NCBI GenBank assembly: GCA_012838265.1
Contig: DUPP01000116.1
Coordinates: forward strand, 1-42,480
Length of the DNA stretch: 42,480 nt
Reading direction: 5' to 3'
Source of the DNA: Clostridiales bacterium
GTDB lineage: Bacteria; Bacillota; Clostridia; Peptostreptococcales; Anaerovoracaceae
The stretch's first letter is position 1. Each line of letters starts with the position of its first letter. Of this stretch, positions 8,221-16,574 are shown piece by piece. A program made the translations under genes and the position numbers. Below the pieces are notes generated by a model that was given only the letters and a program-made list of their open reading frames with translations, did no database searches and had not been told where the DNA came from.

Positions 8221-8260
8221 AGCAATCTGTGTCATATAATTCTTGGGGTTACTTGTGCTG

Positions 8261-11200
8261 TTAATCGTTAGAGAAATTAAGCCAATCTGGTATTCGGCTT
8301 CCATCATTTGTGTTGTTTCCATTACCATTATTTCCGTTTTCGTTGTTTCCATTTCCGTTATTTCCCGGATTTCCTTCGTCATTATCAGATGGCCATGGGA
8401 AACCTGGAAAACTCGGGAATCCATCCCATACATCAGGAGGTGTAGCATCCGGATGTATAGGGTAAGTTGACACATCAGGATTATGAAGATTGCAATAATA
8501 TGATGGCATTTCATAATTAATGTCTCCGACCCCGGATACAGCATAAGGTCTCTTCACAAAGACACTATTAACAGTATTGAAGCAGTAGGGAGTAGCTAAA
8601 TAATTACTCTCACTGCATACATTTACTGCAACATGTACGTTATCGTATGATGTTGGCTCAGTTCCTTTTACAAAATATTCATTTATTACAGTACCCCTGG
8701 GATCCAATGCACTTAGTTCGGATGGCAGGCGGCCTGATTTAGTGTCAATTGCCACGCTGATTACATTGTTAGCTGGAGGAAAGCTTCCACTAGGCAAACC
8801 TGAATGTACCTGTCTCATGATTTTACTCCAGATCGTGGCTGCTGCGACACTCCCCTGACTCAGTTCAACATTAATATCATTACCTATCCATACAGATGCA
8901 GCTAAATGCGGTGTATATCCTACAAACCATGCATCATAGTTATCAGATGTAGTCCCGGTCTTTCCTGCTACAGGATGGCTTCCAATAGCTGCTGCTTTAG
9001 CGATACCGTTAGAGACTGTCGTTCGCAGCATATCGGTCATGATAAATGCCACGCCTTCGTCCATTACCTTCTTTTTGGCGGAGGTATTTTCCAGAATTAT
9101 TTCTCCTTTTTTGTTTGTGACCTTTGTGTATGCTATGGGTTCCGTATAATATCCCTGATTTGCAAAAGCCCCATAACCAGCAACCATCTCCAAAGGTGAT
9201 ATTCCGCGAGTCATACCACCTAGTGCCAGCGCAGCAGCATTCATATCATTAACATTTCCGTTTTCAACTATGGTAGAAATATTTAATTTTTTTAAGAAAT
9301 TTATTGAAGTCTGCAGACCAATCTCAGAAAATACTTTAACTGCGTTTACGTTTACTGACTGTTCTATGGACTGACGCATGGTGTGTAAGCCGCGATAACC
9401 GTTATACCAGTTTTTAGGCCATAATTTTCCTTGCACAGTCATCGGAGCATCATCGATTACACTGGCAGCAGTCCAAAGAGCGCCGTAACTATTACCTTCG
9501 GAAGCTGTATTTGTTATACCTCCGTTAGCTTTATCTACTCCGTTTTGAAGAGCAGGTCCATATACTCCCATAGGCTTGATAGCAGAACCGGGTTGTCTAG
9601 GACTTGTTGCACGATTGAAAAGCAATCTTCCGTCAATATTTCTGCCTCCGACCATAGCTTTGATGCTTCCATCCTTATAATCAAAAATCACCATTGCAGA
9701 CTGGGGCTGTACAACCCTTTGCTTCAGCATATAGTTTTCCTTACTAATAGAGATTCCTTCAGGAGAAAATTGAAAAAATTCGGGATAGTCAGTAAGGAAT
9801 TGCTCGCTGACCAATAAGTTGCCGTCGTTGTCCTTACTCTTATATTCCTGAGGTATGTTTATTACGCCGCCTTTAATTAAATAGAAAACATTATCCTGCA
9901 TAATATACATATCTTTGAACTCAACGCTATAATCAATCTGACCTTGAACCTCAGTTTTATAAAAATGCAGGCGCTTACCCTTTAAAAGGGTAATTCCTCC
10001 TTCTGCATTAGATTCGTATTCATCTGGATTGAGTAAAAAAGTCCCTTCTCCATCAAAATAATTATTATAATTATAAAGTAATATATTGCCGCTAGAATCG
10101 AGAATATTTCCAGCAGAATCTTTTTTCAAATTAGATACTTTTGGAAAATTATTATTTTTTACGAATTCTTGCTCTACGATCTTTTGAATACGAGAGTTCA
10201 TGGTGGTGTAGATGCGAAGACCGTTATTTTTTATTATTTGTCTGGCTTCGAATTCGTCGATGTTATGTTCTTTCATTAAGTCCTTCACAACAGCATCGAT
10301 AGCAAAGTCGGCAAAGTAGGAGGATAGATTTTCTGTTGAATCATCTCCTGGATTTATATAATCCCTCAAATCTTCAGACATGGCAGCATCATACTCCTCC
10401 TGAGTAATCTTTTTCTGGTCAAGCATAAAAGAGAGAACTAGATTTTTTCTATTCGTGAAAGCATCGTTATATACAAGGGTATACACTTCTCCCCTTCGAA
10501 CAATATTTGGATCGTCTTCTGCTACCTGGCTGCTTTCATATCGTTTCAGCAGTGCAAAAGCATCGGGGGCTTGGGGAAGGCTTGCAAGTGCTGCTGATTC
10601 TAGAAGAGTTAAGTCCTTTACATCTTTTGAGAAATATGCCTGAGACGCTGCTTGAACTCCATTTGCGCCGTGTCCTAAATATATTGTGTTTAGATAAGCT
10701 TCAATGATTTGCTTCTTTGAAAGATGCTTTTCTAATAATATTGCATAATAGGCCTCTTTTATTTTTCTAGCCATATCCCTTTTGGATTTTGATTCTGCCA
10801 AATAGACGTTTCTTGCGAGTTGCTGGGTGATGGTACTCGTTCCACTGATTCTTTGACCTTCAAAGATACTTTCCTTAATTGCACCTAGTATGCGGACCAC
10901 ATTGAATCCGTTGTGTTCCCAAAAGGTCTTATCTTCGATGGCGACAAATGCATCCACAAGGTTTTGCGGCAGATCAGAATATGAGACATTGGTTCTCATT
11001 TCCTTGTTAGAGGTCAAAATGCTGTCGATAACATTTCCTTCATCATCATAGAGTATAGAATTTTCAGCTAATCGTGAATAAATATTTCCAGGTTCGATTG
11101 GCTCCGTCGTAGCAATAATTGAAACAACAAATCCACCCAAGATCAGTCCAAAAGCCAAAAATAAAACTATTAGGACTTTTAATAATTGCTTCTTATTTAG

Positions 11201-11623
11201 AGTATATTTTTTTTTCTTATTATTAGTTTTTTTATTCATCGGATTATCTACCTGATCGGATGTGTTGCTGTCCATTTTTTCAACGTTCTCACTTTGGAGT
11301 AATTTAGCATTATTGTTGAATCGTTTTTTTACAGAATTCATTTTTTCATTTACTGCTGAAAAAATTTGATTTTGGCGTTTGGATTCAGACAATCGTTCTA
11401 ACCGTGTTTTATTTACACCATATTCAACGGGATTTACATTTGTCGTCTTTGAATCTTCTGATAATTTCGAGTCAAATTCTTCCTCTAAAGTTATTTTGGC
11501 TGAATCTTGATTTTTATTTGGCATATTAAAACTTTTATCGAAATCATTGCTTATTTTATCAAATTTTGCAAAGAAATCTTCCATTTCTTTTTGTTCATCA
11601 TTTTTTTCAAACTCATCTGTCAA
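8261..11623 (-). CDS. Bifunctional class A penicillin-binding protein (PBP1A-like)
   Basis: The protein polymerises and cross-links peptidoglycan on the outer face of the membrane. In ORF-track numbering (1123 aa) it has an unusually long cytoplasmic tail (1-150, rich in N, K, D, E), one membrane helix (151-173), then a GT51 glycosyltransferase domain with VAIEDKTFWEHNGFNVVRI and GTSTITQQLARNVYL. The transpeptidase domain follows, with the active serine in PRQPGSAIKPMG (SxxK), SVNVNAVK (SxN) and KTGTTSD. The last 40 residues are a low-complexity Asn/Gly tail (GNNGNGNNENGNN) ending in DWLNFSND. The track starts at GTG 11632, but GGAAGGTGAT places a better ribosome site before TTG 11623, giving 1120 aa. 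It is monocistronic and convergent with the spoVA genes. Confidence 0.93.
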   Translation of the reverse strand: MTDEFEKNDEQKEMEDFFAKFDKISNDFDKSFNMPNKNQDSAKITLEEEFDSKLSEDSKTTNVNPVEYGVNKTRLERLSESKRQNQIFSAVNEKMNSVKKRFNNNAKLLQSENVEKMDSNTSDQVDNPMNKKTNNKKKKYTLNKKQLLKVLIVLFLAFGLILGGFVVSIIATTEPIEPGNIYSRLAENSILYDDEGNVIDSILTSNKEMRTNVSYSDLPQNLVDAFVAIEDKTFWEHNGFNVVRILGAIKESIFEGQRISGTSTITQQLARNVYLAESKSKRDMARKIKEAYYAILLEKHLSKKQIIEAYLNTIYLGHGANGVQAASQAYFSKDVKDLTLLESAALASLPQAPDAFALLKRYESSQVAEDDPNIVRRGEVYTLVYNDAFTNRKNLVLSFMLDQKKITQEEYDAAMSEDLRDYINPGDDSTENLSSYFADFAIDAVVKDLMKEHNIDEFEARQIIKNNGLRIYTTMNSRIQKIVEQEFVKNNNFPKVSNLKKDSAGNILDSSGNILLYNYNNYFDGEGTFLLNPDEYESNAEGGITLLKGKRLHFYKTEVQGQIDYSVEFKDMYIMQDNVFYLIKGGVINIPQEYKSKDNDGNLLVSEQFLTDYPEFFQFSPEGISISKENYMLKQRVVQPQSAMVIFDYKDGSIKAMVGGRNIDGRLLFNRATSPRQPGSAIKPMGVYGPALQNGVDKANGGITNTASEGNSYGALWTAASVIDDAPMTVQGKLWPKNWYNGYRGLHTMRQSIEQSVNVNAVKVFSEIGLQTSINFLKKLNISTIVENGNVNDMNAAALALGGMTRGISPLEMVAGYGAFANQGYYTEPIAYTKVTNKKGEIILENTSAKKKVMDEGVAFIMTDMLRTTVSNGIAKAAAIGSHPVAGKTGTTSDNYDAWFVGYTPHLAASVWIGNDINVELSQGSVAAATIWSKIMRQVHSGLPSGSFPPANNVISVAIDTKSGRLPSELSALDPRGTVINEYFVKGTEPTSYDNVHVAVNVCSESNYLATPYCFNTVNSVFVKRPYAVSGVGDINYEMPSYYCNLHNPDVSTYPIHPDATPPDVWDGFPSFPGFPWPSDNDEGNPGNNGNGNNENGNNGNGNNTNDGSRIPDWLNFSND

Positions 11624-11717
11624 GGATATCACCTTCCCTTGTTAACAGTTTGTTCTATATTTAAACTTTGTAAAAATCTGTATAATTATTACTCTATACT
11701 AGAACTAAACCTAGATG

Positions 11718-11740
11718 AAATCATTATAGCATAATGATTT
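11718..11740. promoter_or_regulatory. Palindrome between the PBP gene and hutP (operator candidate)
   Basis: AAATCATTAT (11718-11727) and ATAATGATTT (11731-11740) are perfect 10-bp arms around AGC. A second palindrome, TTTACTTT-N8-AAAGTAAA, lies at 11792-11815. Both sit in the AT-rich divergent region 11633-11873, where no gene is visible and no clear promoter pair could be assigned. Confidence 0.45.
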
Positions 11741-11873
11741 TATGATGTTAATCGAATTCTATCAAAGACACATACTTGTAATATTGATTTCTTTACTTTT
11801 TCATTGTAAAGTAAAAGCATTAAAGGACAAATTCGAATTATTTTAGTATGCTTATCAGCATGGAGGAGAAGTT

Positions 11874-12290
11874 ATGTATGATAGTGTCGATGTTGCCAGA
11901 GCAGCCATTAAGCTTGCTATTACACCAAATAGAAGCTCAGAGGAATTACTTATCACAAAATTGAAAGAAAGGGAAATCCGTGGTGCCGCAGTAGATATAG
12001 GCGGAAATATTGTAAACTCAATTCATACTGTAATCGAAAGAGCGATTATTGCTTCCAGAAAAAGCGGAATAACAAAGGAAAGTCACGTACAGGACGGAGC
12101 AATAGCAGGGGCAGCGAGAGAAGCGATCACGCAGATTGCGGCAAAGGCTACCGGTCTTAACGGTGGAGGAAAGGTTGCAATTTGCAGGCATAAGGAGCAT
12201 CTCAGCGTGTGCATATTCATGAGCATAGGGCTGCTGCATCTCAATGAAGTTGTAATAGGGCTTGGGCACCGATCTCTTCCATCAGACTAA
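11874..12290 (+). CDS. hutP: HutP-family RNA-binding regulator
   Basis: HutP of Bacillus is a histidine- and Mg-dependent RNA-binding antiterminator of the histidine-use operon. The 138-residue protein here carries the family core: VARAAIKLAIT at the start, GAAVDIGGNIVNSIHTVIERA, HVQDGAIAGAAREAI and the C-terminal block HLSVCIFMSIGLLHLNEVVI with GLGHRSL, which includes conserved metal-binding histidines. ATGGAGGAGAAGTT precedes the ATG. No histidine catabolic gene is near, so the target RNA is unknown; clostridial members are often orphans. Family call is strong, function inferred. Confidence 0.85.
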   Translation: MYDSVDVARAAIKLAITPNRSSEELLITKLKEREIRGAAVDIGGNIVNSIHTVIERAIIASRKSGITKESHVQDGAIAGAAREAITQIAAKATGLNGGGKVAICRHKEHLSVCIFMSIGLLHLNEVVIGLGHRSLPSD

Positions 12291-12300
12291 CAAACGGGTA

Positions 12301-12328
12301 TTGACATAAATTACATTATATGTAAATA
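12301..12328 (+). promoter_or_regulatory. Promoter candidate for comEC with spacer palindrome
   Basis: TTGACA (12301-12306) and TAAATA (12323-12328) are 16 bp apart. The spacer contains the palindrome TTACAT-TAT-ATGTAA (12311-12325), a position where a bound repressor would block polymerase. Confidence 0.4.
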
Positions 12329-12380
12329 TATGTGTATGAGAGAATGAGGGTTTGGTATTCGTAAGCAGGAGACATGAACT

Positions 12381-14789
12381 GTGAGAAGACCAATTGTTTT
12401 TATTTTTCTTTCATACGTTTTTGGAATTGTCATTCAGCATTTTATTTTGCAAGATGGCTTCTCTTTAATTATTTTTGCATCCCTGATAGTGGCAGTTAGT
12501 ATTATTGTAAGGCTTCTGAAATTCAAAATTAACCAGTCATCGATAGCTGTTCTTTTCTTATTGATAAATTTATTTGGTTGTCTTTCATATTATGTAGCTG
12601 AAAATAGTCAGGATCCTCTGGTAGAAGATATCGGTAAGCACTGTTATGTTGAAGGTCGCGTAATAACTGTTCAAATCAAAGACAAGGAATATTGGCAGAT
12701 GCTTATAACCTCAGAAAATGGAGGAAAAAGGCTTATACAGGTTAAGGGTAGTTCGATAAAACCACAGGATATGATTGGAAAAAGAACTCGTGTACTAGGT
12801 GAGGTATTACTCCCAAACGAAAGCCGGAATCCTGGTCTTTTTAATTACCGACTCTATTTGAAAACAATAGGCGTCAGGATTATTATAAAGGCAAATGCTG
12901 AAAACATAGTATTTTACTGCGAGAATAAATCAATTTTATTCTCCAATATTGCTGCCATGAAATATGGCTTTCTTAATAGACTTGAAAAAGTTATGGAGCC
13001 GGAAACGTTTGGGATAATGACCGGGATGCTTTTTGGAGATCGCAGCTTAATTGGCGACAATACATATTCAATGTTCCAACGAAACGGAATCGCACATATA
13101 TTAAGTGTTTCTGGAATTCATGTGGGCATTATCTATATGTTTATAAGCCGTCTATTTGGTTCGAGAAAGACAAAAAGTTTTTATTTACTGAGCGTAGTGT
13201 TTCTGATTCTGTATGCAGCCTTAGCTGAATTTTCACCTTCTGTTGTCAGAGCGGTTATTATGATTTTCATCTATATTTTCTCTAAAATCTCATACCATCG
13301 GTATGATTTTATGTCATGTACAGCGTTCGGTGCATTTGTAATGCTCATTTTCAATCCATTTTACTTATTTCATATAGGCTTTCAGCTATCATACCTGGCT
13401 GTATTCTGTCTGGCATCAGCGCTTCCATGGGTAAACAGAAAATTAGATATTCTTAATCAAAAAAGTAACAGCAACGTCAAGGACATATTGATTGAAGGGC
13501 CCCGGTATATTGCACCCTTACTAGTGATACAAATTGGTATGGCTCCATTGACAGCATATATGTTCAATTATTTTTCAATTGCGTCTTTCTTCATCAATAT
13601 TCCTGTAATAGCAATATCTGGAATACTCATTCCTTTGGGTGTTGCATTAATGCCGCTTTCTTTTTTTGAAGGCGTAGGACCGGTTGGGTTAATGTTTGGG
13701 GTGCTTGCTGAATTGGCGGAATTGCTCATCAACGGTATGACTTGGCTAAACGAGTTGTTTTATCTACCAGGCTTAGGTTTTTTTAATGTGACAAGTCCGT
13801 ATATTTTTTTTATGCTACTTTTTTACGGGTTCTTTTTTTATCTATCATCGGAACTTTTTCGTATTCAATATCAACGAAAAAAATATAAAGTTATTGCTCT
13901 CATCTGCGCTGTTTTTATTATTATTTCCTTTTTAGCTTTAGCGATGATTGGTACAGAACACCATAAGGCAGAGCTAGTTTTTGTTGATGTGGGTCAAGGG
14001 GATTGCTTGCACATAAGGACTCCAGGCGGCAAAAATATTCTTATTGACGGCGGTGGCAGCCCTAACAATGCTGTAGGTGAAAAAATACTGCTTCCTTATC
14101 TATTAAAAAACCATGTAAGTTCAATAGACTTAGCTGTAGTTACCCACCTCCATGATGATCATTATCTTGGAATAGCCGAGCTCTCAAATAAGATGGAAAT
14201 TCGAAAACTTGGAATCTATGAAGCATACCGTCATAAAGAGCATTTGATCATGGATGATACAGGCTTAAAAAAACAAGATTTGCTTTATCTGAAAAAAGGA
14301 GACCGAATAGAAATCGAAAAGGGGATTAGACTGGATGTACTTTATCCAGAAAAAAAATCGGATGAGATGTATCAAAAATTTCTTCTGGATGAGCATGATG
14401 AAAACAATAACAGCTTGTTGATTAAATTGTATTATCATGGGCTTTCTGTGCTGCTGACAGGGGATATTGGACTTGAAGGAGAACAGAAAATTATGAATTT
14501 ATATCGTGAAAATGAAAGCTCACTAAATGCTGATATTCTTAAAGTAGCCCATCACGGAAGCAGGTACTCCACAGGAGATAGGTTTTTAGATGCAGTTAAT
14601 CCCAATATTGTTGTATTTCAAGTGGGGAAAAATAATTTCGGACACCCACATCCTGCAATCATTGATAAATGTTTAAAAAAAGATATAATTGTATATAGAA
14701 ATGATCAGGATGGTGCAATCATCCTTCAGGAAGAGGGAGAAAAATGGCAAATAGAAACCATGCTAAGAAAGAGCATGCGTATAAAATAA
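12381..14789 (+). CDS. comEC: DNA internalization protein ComEC/Rec2
   Basis: ComEC forms the membrane channel that brings single-stranded DNA into competent cells. The 802-residue protein starts at GTG with AGGAG 9 nt upstream. It has N-terminal membrane helices and a soluble domain (about 65-170), the competence membrane core with HILSVSGIHVGIIYMFI, several more helices, and a C-terminal metallo-beta-lactamase-like domain: FVDVGQGDCLHIRTPGG, LIDGGG, VTHLHDDHYLGIAEL, LLTGDIG and VAHHGS. The metal-binding HxHDDH motif is intact. No comEA is adjacent. The 3' end overlaps holA by 46 bp, a common Firmicute arrangement. Confidence 0.96.
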   Translation: MRRPIVFIFLSYVFGIVIQHFILQDGFSLIIFASLIVAVSIIVRLLKFKINQSSIAVLFLLINLFGCLSYYVAENSQDPLVEDIGKHCYVEGRVITVQIKDKEYWQMLITSENGGKRLIQVKGSSIKPQDMIGKRTRVLGEVLLPNESRNPGLFNYRLYLKTIGVRIIIKANAENIVFYCENKSILFSNIAAMKYGFLNRLEKVMEPETFGIMTGMLFGDRSLIGDNTYSMFQRNGIAHILSVSGIHVGIIYMFISRLFGSRKTKSFYLLSVVFLILYAALAEFSPSVVRAVIMIFIYIFSKISYHRYDFMSCTAFGAFVMLIFNPFYLFHIGFQLSYLAVFCLASALPWVNRKLDILNQKSNSNVKDILIEGPRYIAPLLVIQIGMAPLTAYMFNYFSIASFFINIPVIAISGILIPLGVALMPLSFFEGVGPVGLMFGVLAELAELLINGMTWLNELFYLPGLGFFNVTSPYIFFMLLFYGFFFYLSSELFRIQYQRKKYKVIALICAVFIIISFLALAMIGTEHHKAELVFVDVGQGDCLHIRTPGGKNILIDGGGSPNNAVGEKILLPYLLKNHVSSIDLAVVTHLHDDHYLGIAELSNKMEIRKLGIYEAYRHKEHLIMDDTGLKKQDLLYLKKGDRIEIEKGIRLDVLYPEKKSDEMYQKFLLDEHDENNNSLLIKLYYHGLSVLLTGDIGLEGEQKIMNLYRENESSLNADILKVAHHGSRYSTGDRFLDAVNPNIVVFQVGKNNFGHPHPAIIDKCLKKDIIVYRNDQDGAIILQEEGEKWQIETMLRKSMRIK

Positions 14790-15799
14790 TAGATAGGGAA
14801 ATTAAAAGCCACAGTGTAAATAATCTGCTTTTTTTTTATGGAGAGGAGGATTTTCTAATTCACTGGGCGGTTGAAACAATAGTAAAAGAATATGTAAATG
14901 AAGCCTGCAGGGAATTGAATTTTTCGCGTCTAGATGGAAATGCGGTAACATTCGAGCAGATTAGAAATAACTGCGAAACCTTACCTTTTATTTCTGAAAA
15001 AAGAGTGGTACTTATTAGTGACTTCAAATTGATTGAGGGTATAAAGAGTAGATTTATTAACGAGGAAGAAGAAAAACTCCTTGTGTCATATCTGAAACAG
15101 CTTCCAGAACACTGCATTCTTATTATAACGGCTGATAGTGCAGATAAACGTAAAAGGCTATATAAGGCAGTTTTAGATCAAGGCAGTGTGTACGAATTCG
15201 GAAAATTAGATGAAAGCTCATTAATCTCATACATTACAAAAAGATTCCGTAAATCAGGAAAAAAAGCCAAGCCATCTGTGATAGCTCAAATTATCGAAAC
15301 ATCAGGGTATTACGACAAAGATACAGATTACAGCCTGTATAATCTTGAGAACGACATTAAAAAGGCAATCGCATATAATGATGATATTTATATAGAACCA
15401 GAGTCTGTATATAATACTATATCAGGCAACTTGGATACAGACGTATTTGCAATGATCGATTCATTAAGCCAAAACCGTAAAGAAGATGCTTATCATATAC
15501 TGCATAATTTGCTGTCTTCCGGCGAAAATGAGTTCAAGCTTCTTGCCCTGTTGGCTTCTCAGTTTGAGATCGTTTTAGCAATAAAAGAAATGAAGGAAGA
15601 GGGCAAGTCATTTTTGCAGATGAAGGAGATTCTTGGGATACATGAATACAGAATAAAAAAAGCAGCATTTTTTACTAATAAGTATACAATATCTTCATTA
15701 AAAAAAATACTAATGAAAATCTATAATATCGATAAAAGTATAAAAACCGGTCTACTTGAGCCATCCTTAGCTTTGGAAATTTTCATTTCTGAGATATAA
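14744..15799 (+). CDS. holA: DNA polymerase III subunit delta
   Basis: The delta subunit of the clamp loader opens the beta clamp. Visible are the N-terminal NLLFFYGEEDFLIHWAVETI, the central LNFSRLDGNAVTFEQIRNNC and LPFISEKRVVLISDF blocks, and the C-terminal collar segment ENEFKLLALLASQFEIVLAI. It has 351 residues, normal for the family (330-350). It starts inside the comEC 3' end behind GGGAG. The downstream rpsT often seen in this neighbourhood is not here; instead a 240-bp regulatory gap leads into the NuoE-like operon. Confidence 0.93.
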   Translation: MANRNHAKKEHAYKIIDREIKSHSVNNLLFFYGEEDFLIHWAVETIVKEYVNEACRELNFSRLDGNAVTFEQIRNNCETLPFISEKRVVLISDFKLIEGIKSRFINEEEEKLLVSYLKQLPEHCILIITADSADKRKRLYKAVLDQGSVYEFGKLDESSLISYITKRFRKSGKKAKPSVIAQIIETSGYYDKDTDYSLYNLENDIKKAIAYNDDIYIEPESVYNTISGNLDTDVFAMIDSLSQNRKEDAYHILHNLLSSGENEFKLLALLASQFEIVLAIKEMKEEGKSFLQMKEILGIHEYRIKKAAFFTNKYTISSLKKILMKIYNIDKSIKTGLLEPSLALEIFISEI

Positions 15800-15820
15800 A
15801 AATCTTTAGCAAAATCCATT

Positions 15821-15838
15821 GTGTTAAAAATTTAACGA
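15821..15838. promoter_or_regulatory. Rex-like operator, upstream copy
   Basis: GTGTTAAAAATTTAACGA matches the Rex consensus TTGTTAA-N4-TTAACAA at 12 of 14 fixed positions. Rex senses NADH/NAD and controls fermentation genes in Clostridia. It lies about 110 bp upstream of the -35. Confidence 0.5.
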
Positions 15839-15933
15839 TATTAAATCATTAGTTTCATTAAAAACACCAAAAACACCAGTAATAGCACCACAAAATAAAT
15901 AAGTCAGACTTCGATATATTTCGACACTATATA

Positions 15934-15963
15934 TTGTTTTTTTATTTCTAATTCTGGTATAAT
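15934..15963 (+). promoter_or_regulatory. Promoter of the NuoE/NuoF/fusion operon
   Basis: TTGTTT (15934-15939), an 18-bp spacer and TATAAT (15958-15963) with the extended TGG in front form a plausible sigma-A promoter. The start near 15970 gives a leader of about 70 nt that contains the second Rex-like site. Confidence 0.55.
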
Positions 15964-16004
15964 CGTTCCTAATTATACAAGATACAATCATTGATAATAA
16001 AGGA

Positions 16005-16022
16005 TTGTTAAATGCTAAACGA
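16005..16022. promoter_or_regulatory. Rex-like operator, downstream copy
   Basis: TTGTTAAATGCTAAACGA matches TTGTTAA-N4-TTAACAA at 12 of 14 fixed positions. It lies between the promoter and the first gene, so a bound repressor could block elongation. Confidence 0.55.
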
Positions 16023-16040
16023 TATGGGGAAGGAAACAAT

Positions 16041-16559
16041 ATGACTTGTGAAAACAGCAGCTGTCAATGTGGATGCAGCAGCAATGCCTTTGCTGAACTT
16101 GCTCCTGTTATGGAAAAGTATGCCAACACTCCTGGCAGCTTGATTCCTATCTTACAAAAAGTGCAGGATATCTATGGTTATATATCTATAGATGCGATAA
16201 ACTACATTTCTGAAAAAATTGGAGTAAAGCCAGCAAAGATTTATGGTGTTGCAACCTTTTATTCACAATTTAGGCTCAAGCCTATAGGTAAATATCTCAT
16301 AATGCTATGCAAAGGAACAGCGTGCCATGTAAATGGTGCAGACAAAATTGAAGAAGCAATAAATGAAGAATTGAATATCAGGGATGGCGAAACAACTGAG
16401 GATGGGTTATTCACATTAAACAATATGGCTTGCCTGGGTTGTTGCAGCCTTGCTCCAGTAATGATGATAAGGAGCGGTTCAGAGGATGAGACTTATGGAA
16501 ATTTAACAAAGGACAGTACTAAGAAGGTTTTGAATGAAATTAGAAATAGAGAGGCGTAG
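16041..16559 (+). CDS. NuoE-like 24-kDa [2Fe-2S] subunit of a NAD-linked oxidoreductase
   Basis: This is a thioredoxin-like ferredoxin subunit of complex I-like and bifurcating hydrogenase/dehydrogenase complexes (HydC/HylC type). The 172-residue protein has the NuoE helical start (TPGSLIPILQKVQDIYGYIS), PAKIYGVATFYSQF, and four cluster cysteines in LCKGTACHVNGA and ACLGCCSLAPVMM. A Cys-rich N-terminal stretch (CENSSCQCGCSSN) is an extra beyond the usual fold. I choose ATG 16041 behind GGGGAAGGA; the ORF-track TTG 16005 coincides with the Rex-like site. The next gene starts 15 bp after the stop. Confidence 0.92.
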   Translation: MTCENSSCQCGCSSNAFAELAPVMEKYANTPGSLIPILQKVQDIYGYISIDAINYISEKIGVKPAKIYGVATFYSQFRLKPIGKYLIMLCKGTACHVNGADKIEEAINEELNIRDGETTEDGLFTLNNMACLGCCSLAPVMMIRSGSEDETYGNLTKDSTKKVLNEIRNREA

Positions 16560-16574
16560 GAGGTGAAGAACAAT

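Noticed and set aside
8261-8400. Repeats in the 3' part of the PBP gene seen as a DNA repeat element
   Set aside because: They are the codons of the Asn/Gly-rich tail (AAT/AAC and GGA/GGT) in frame, so they are explained by protein low complexity.
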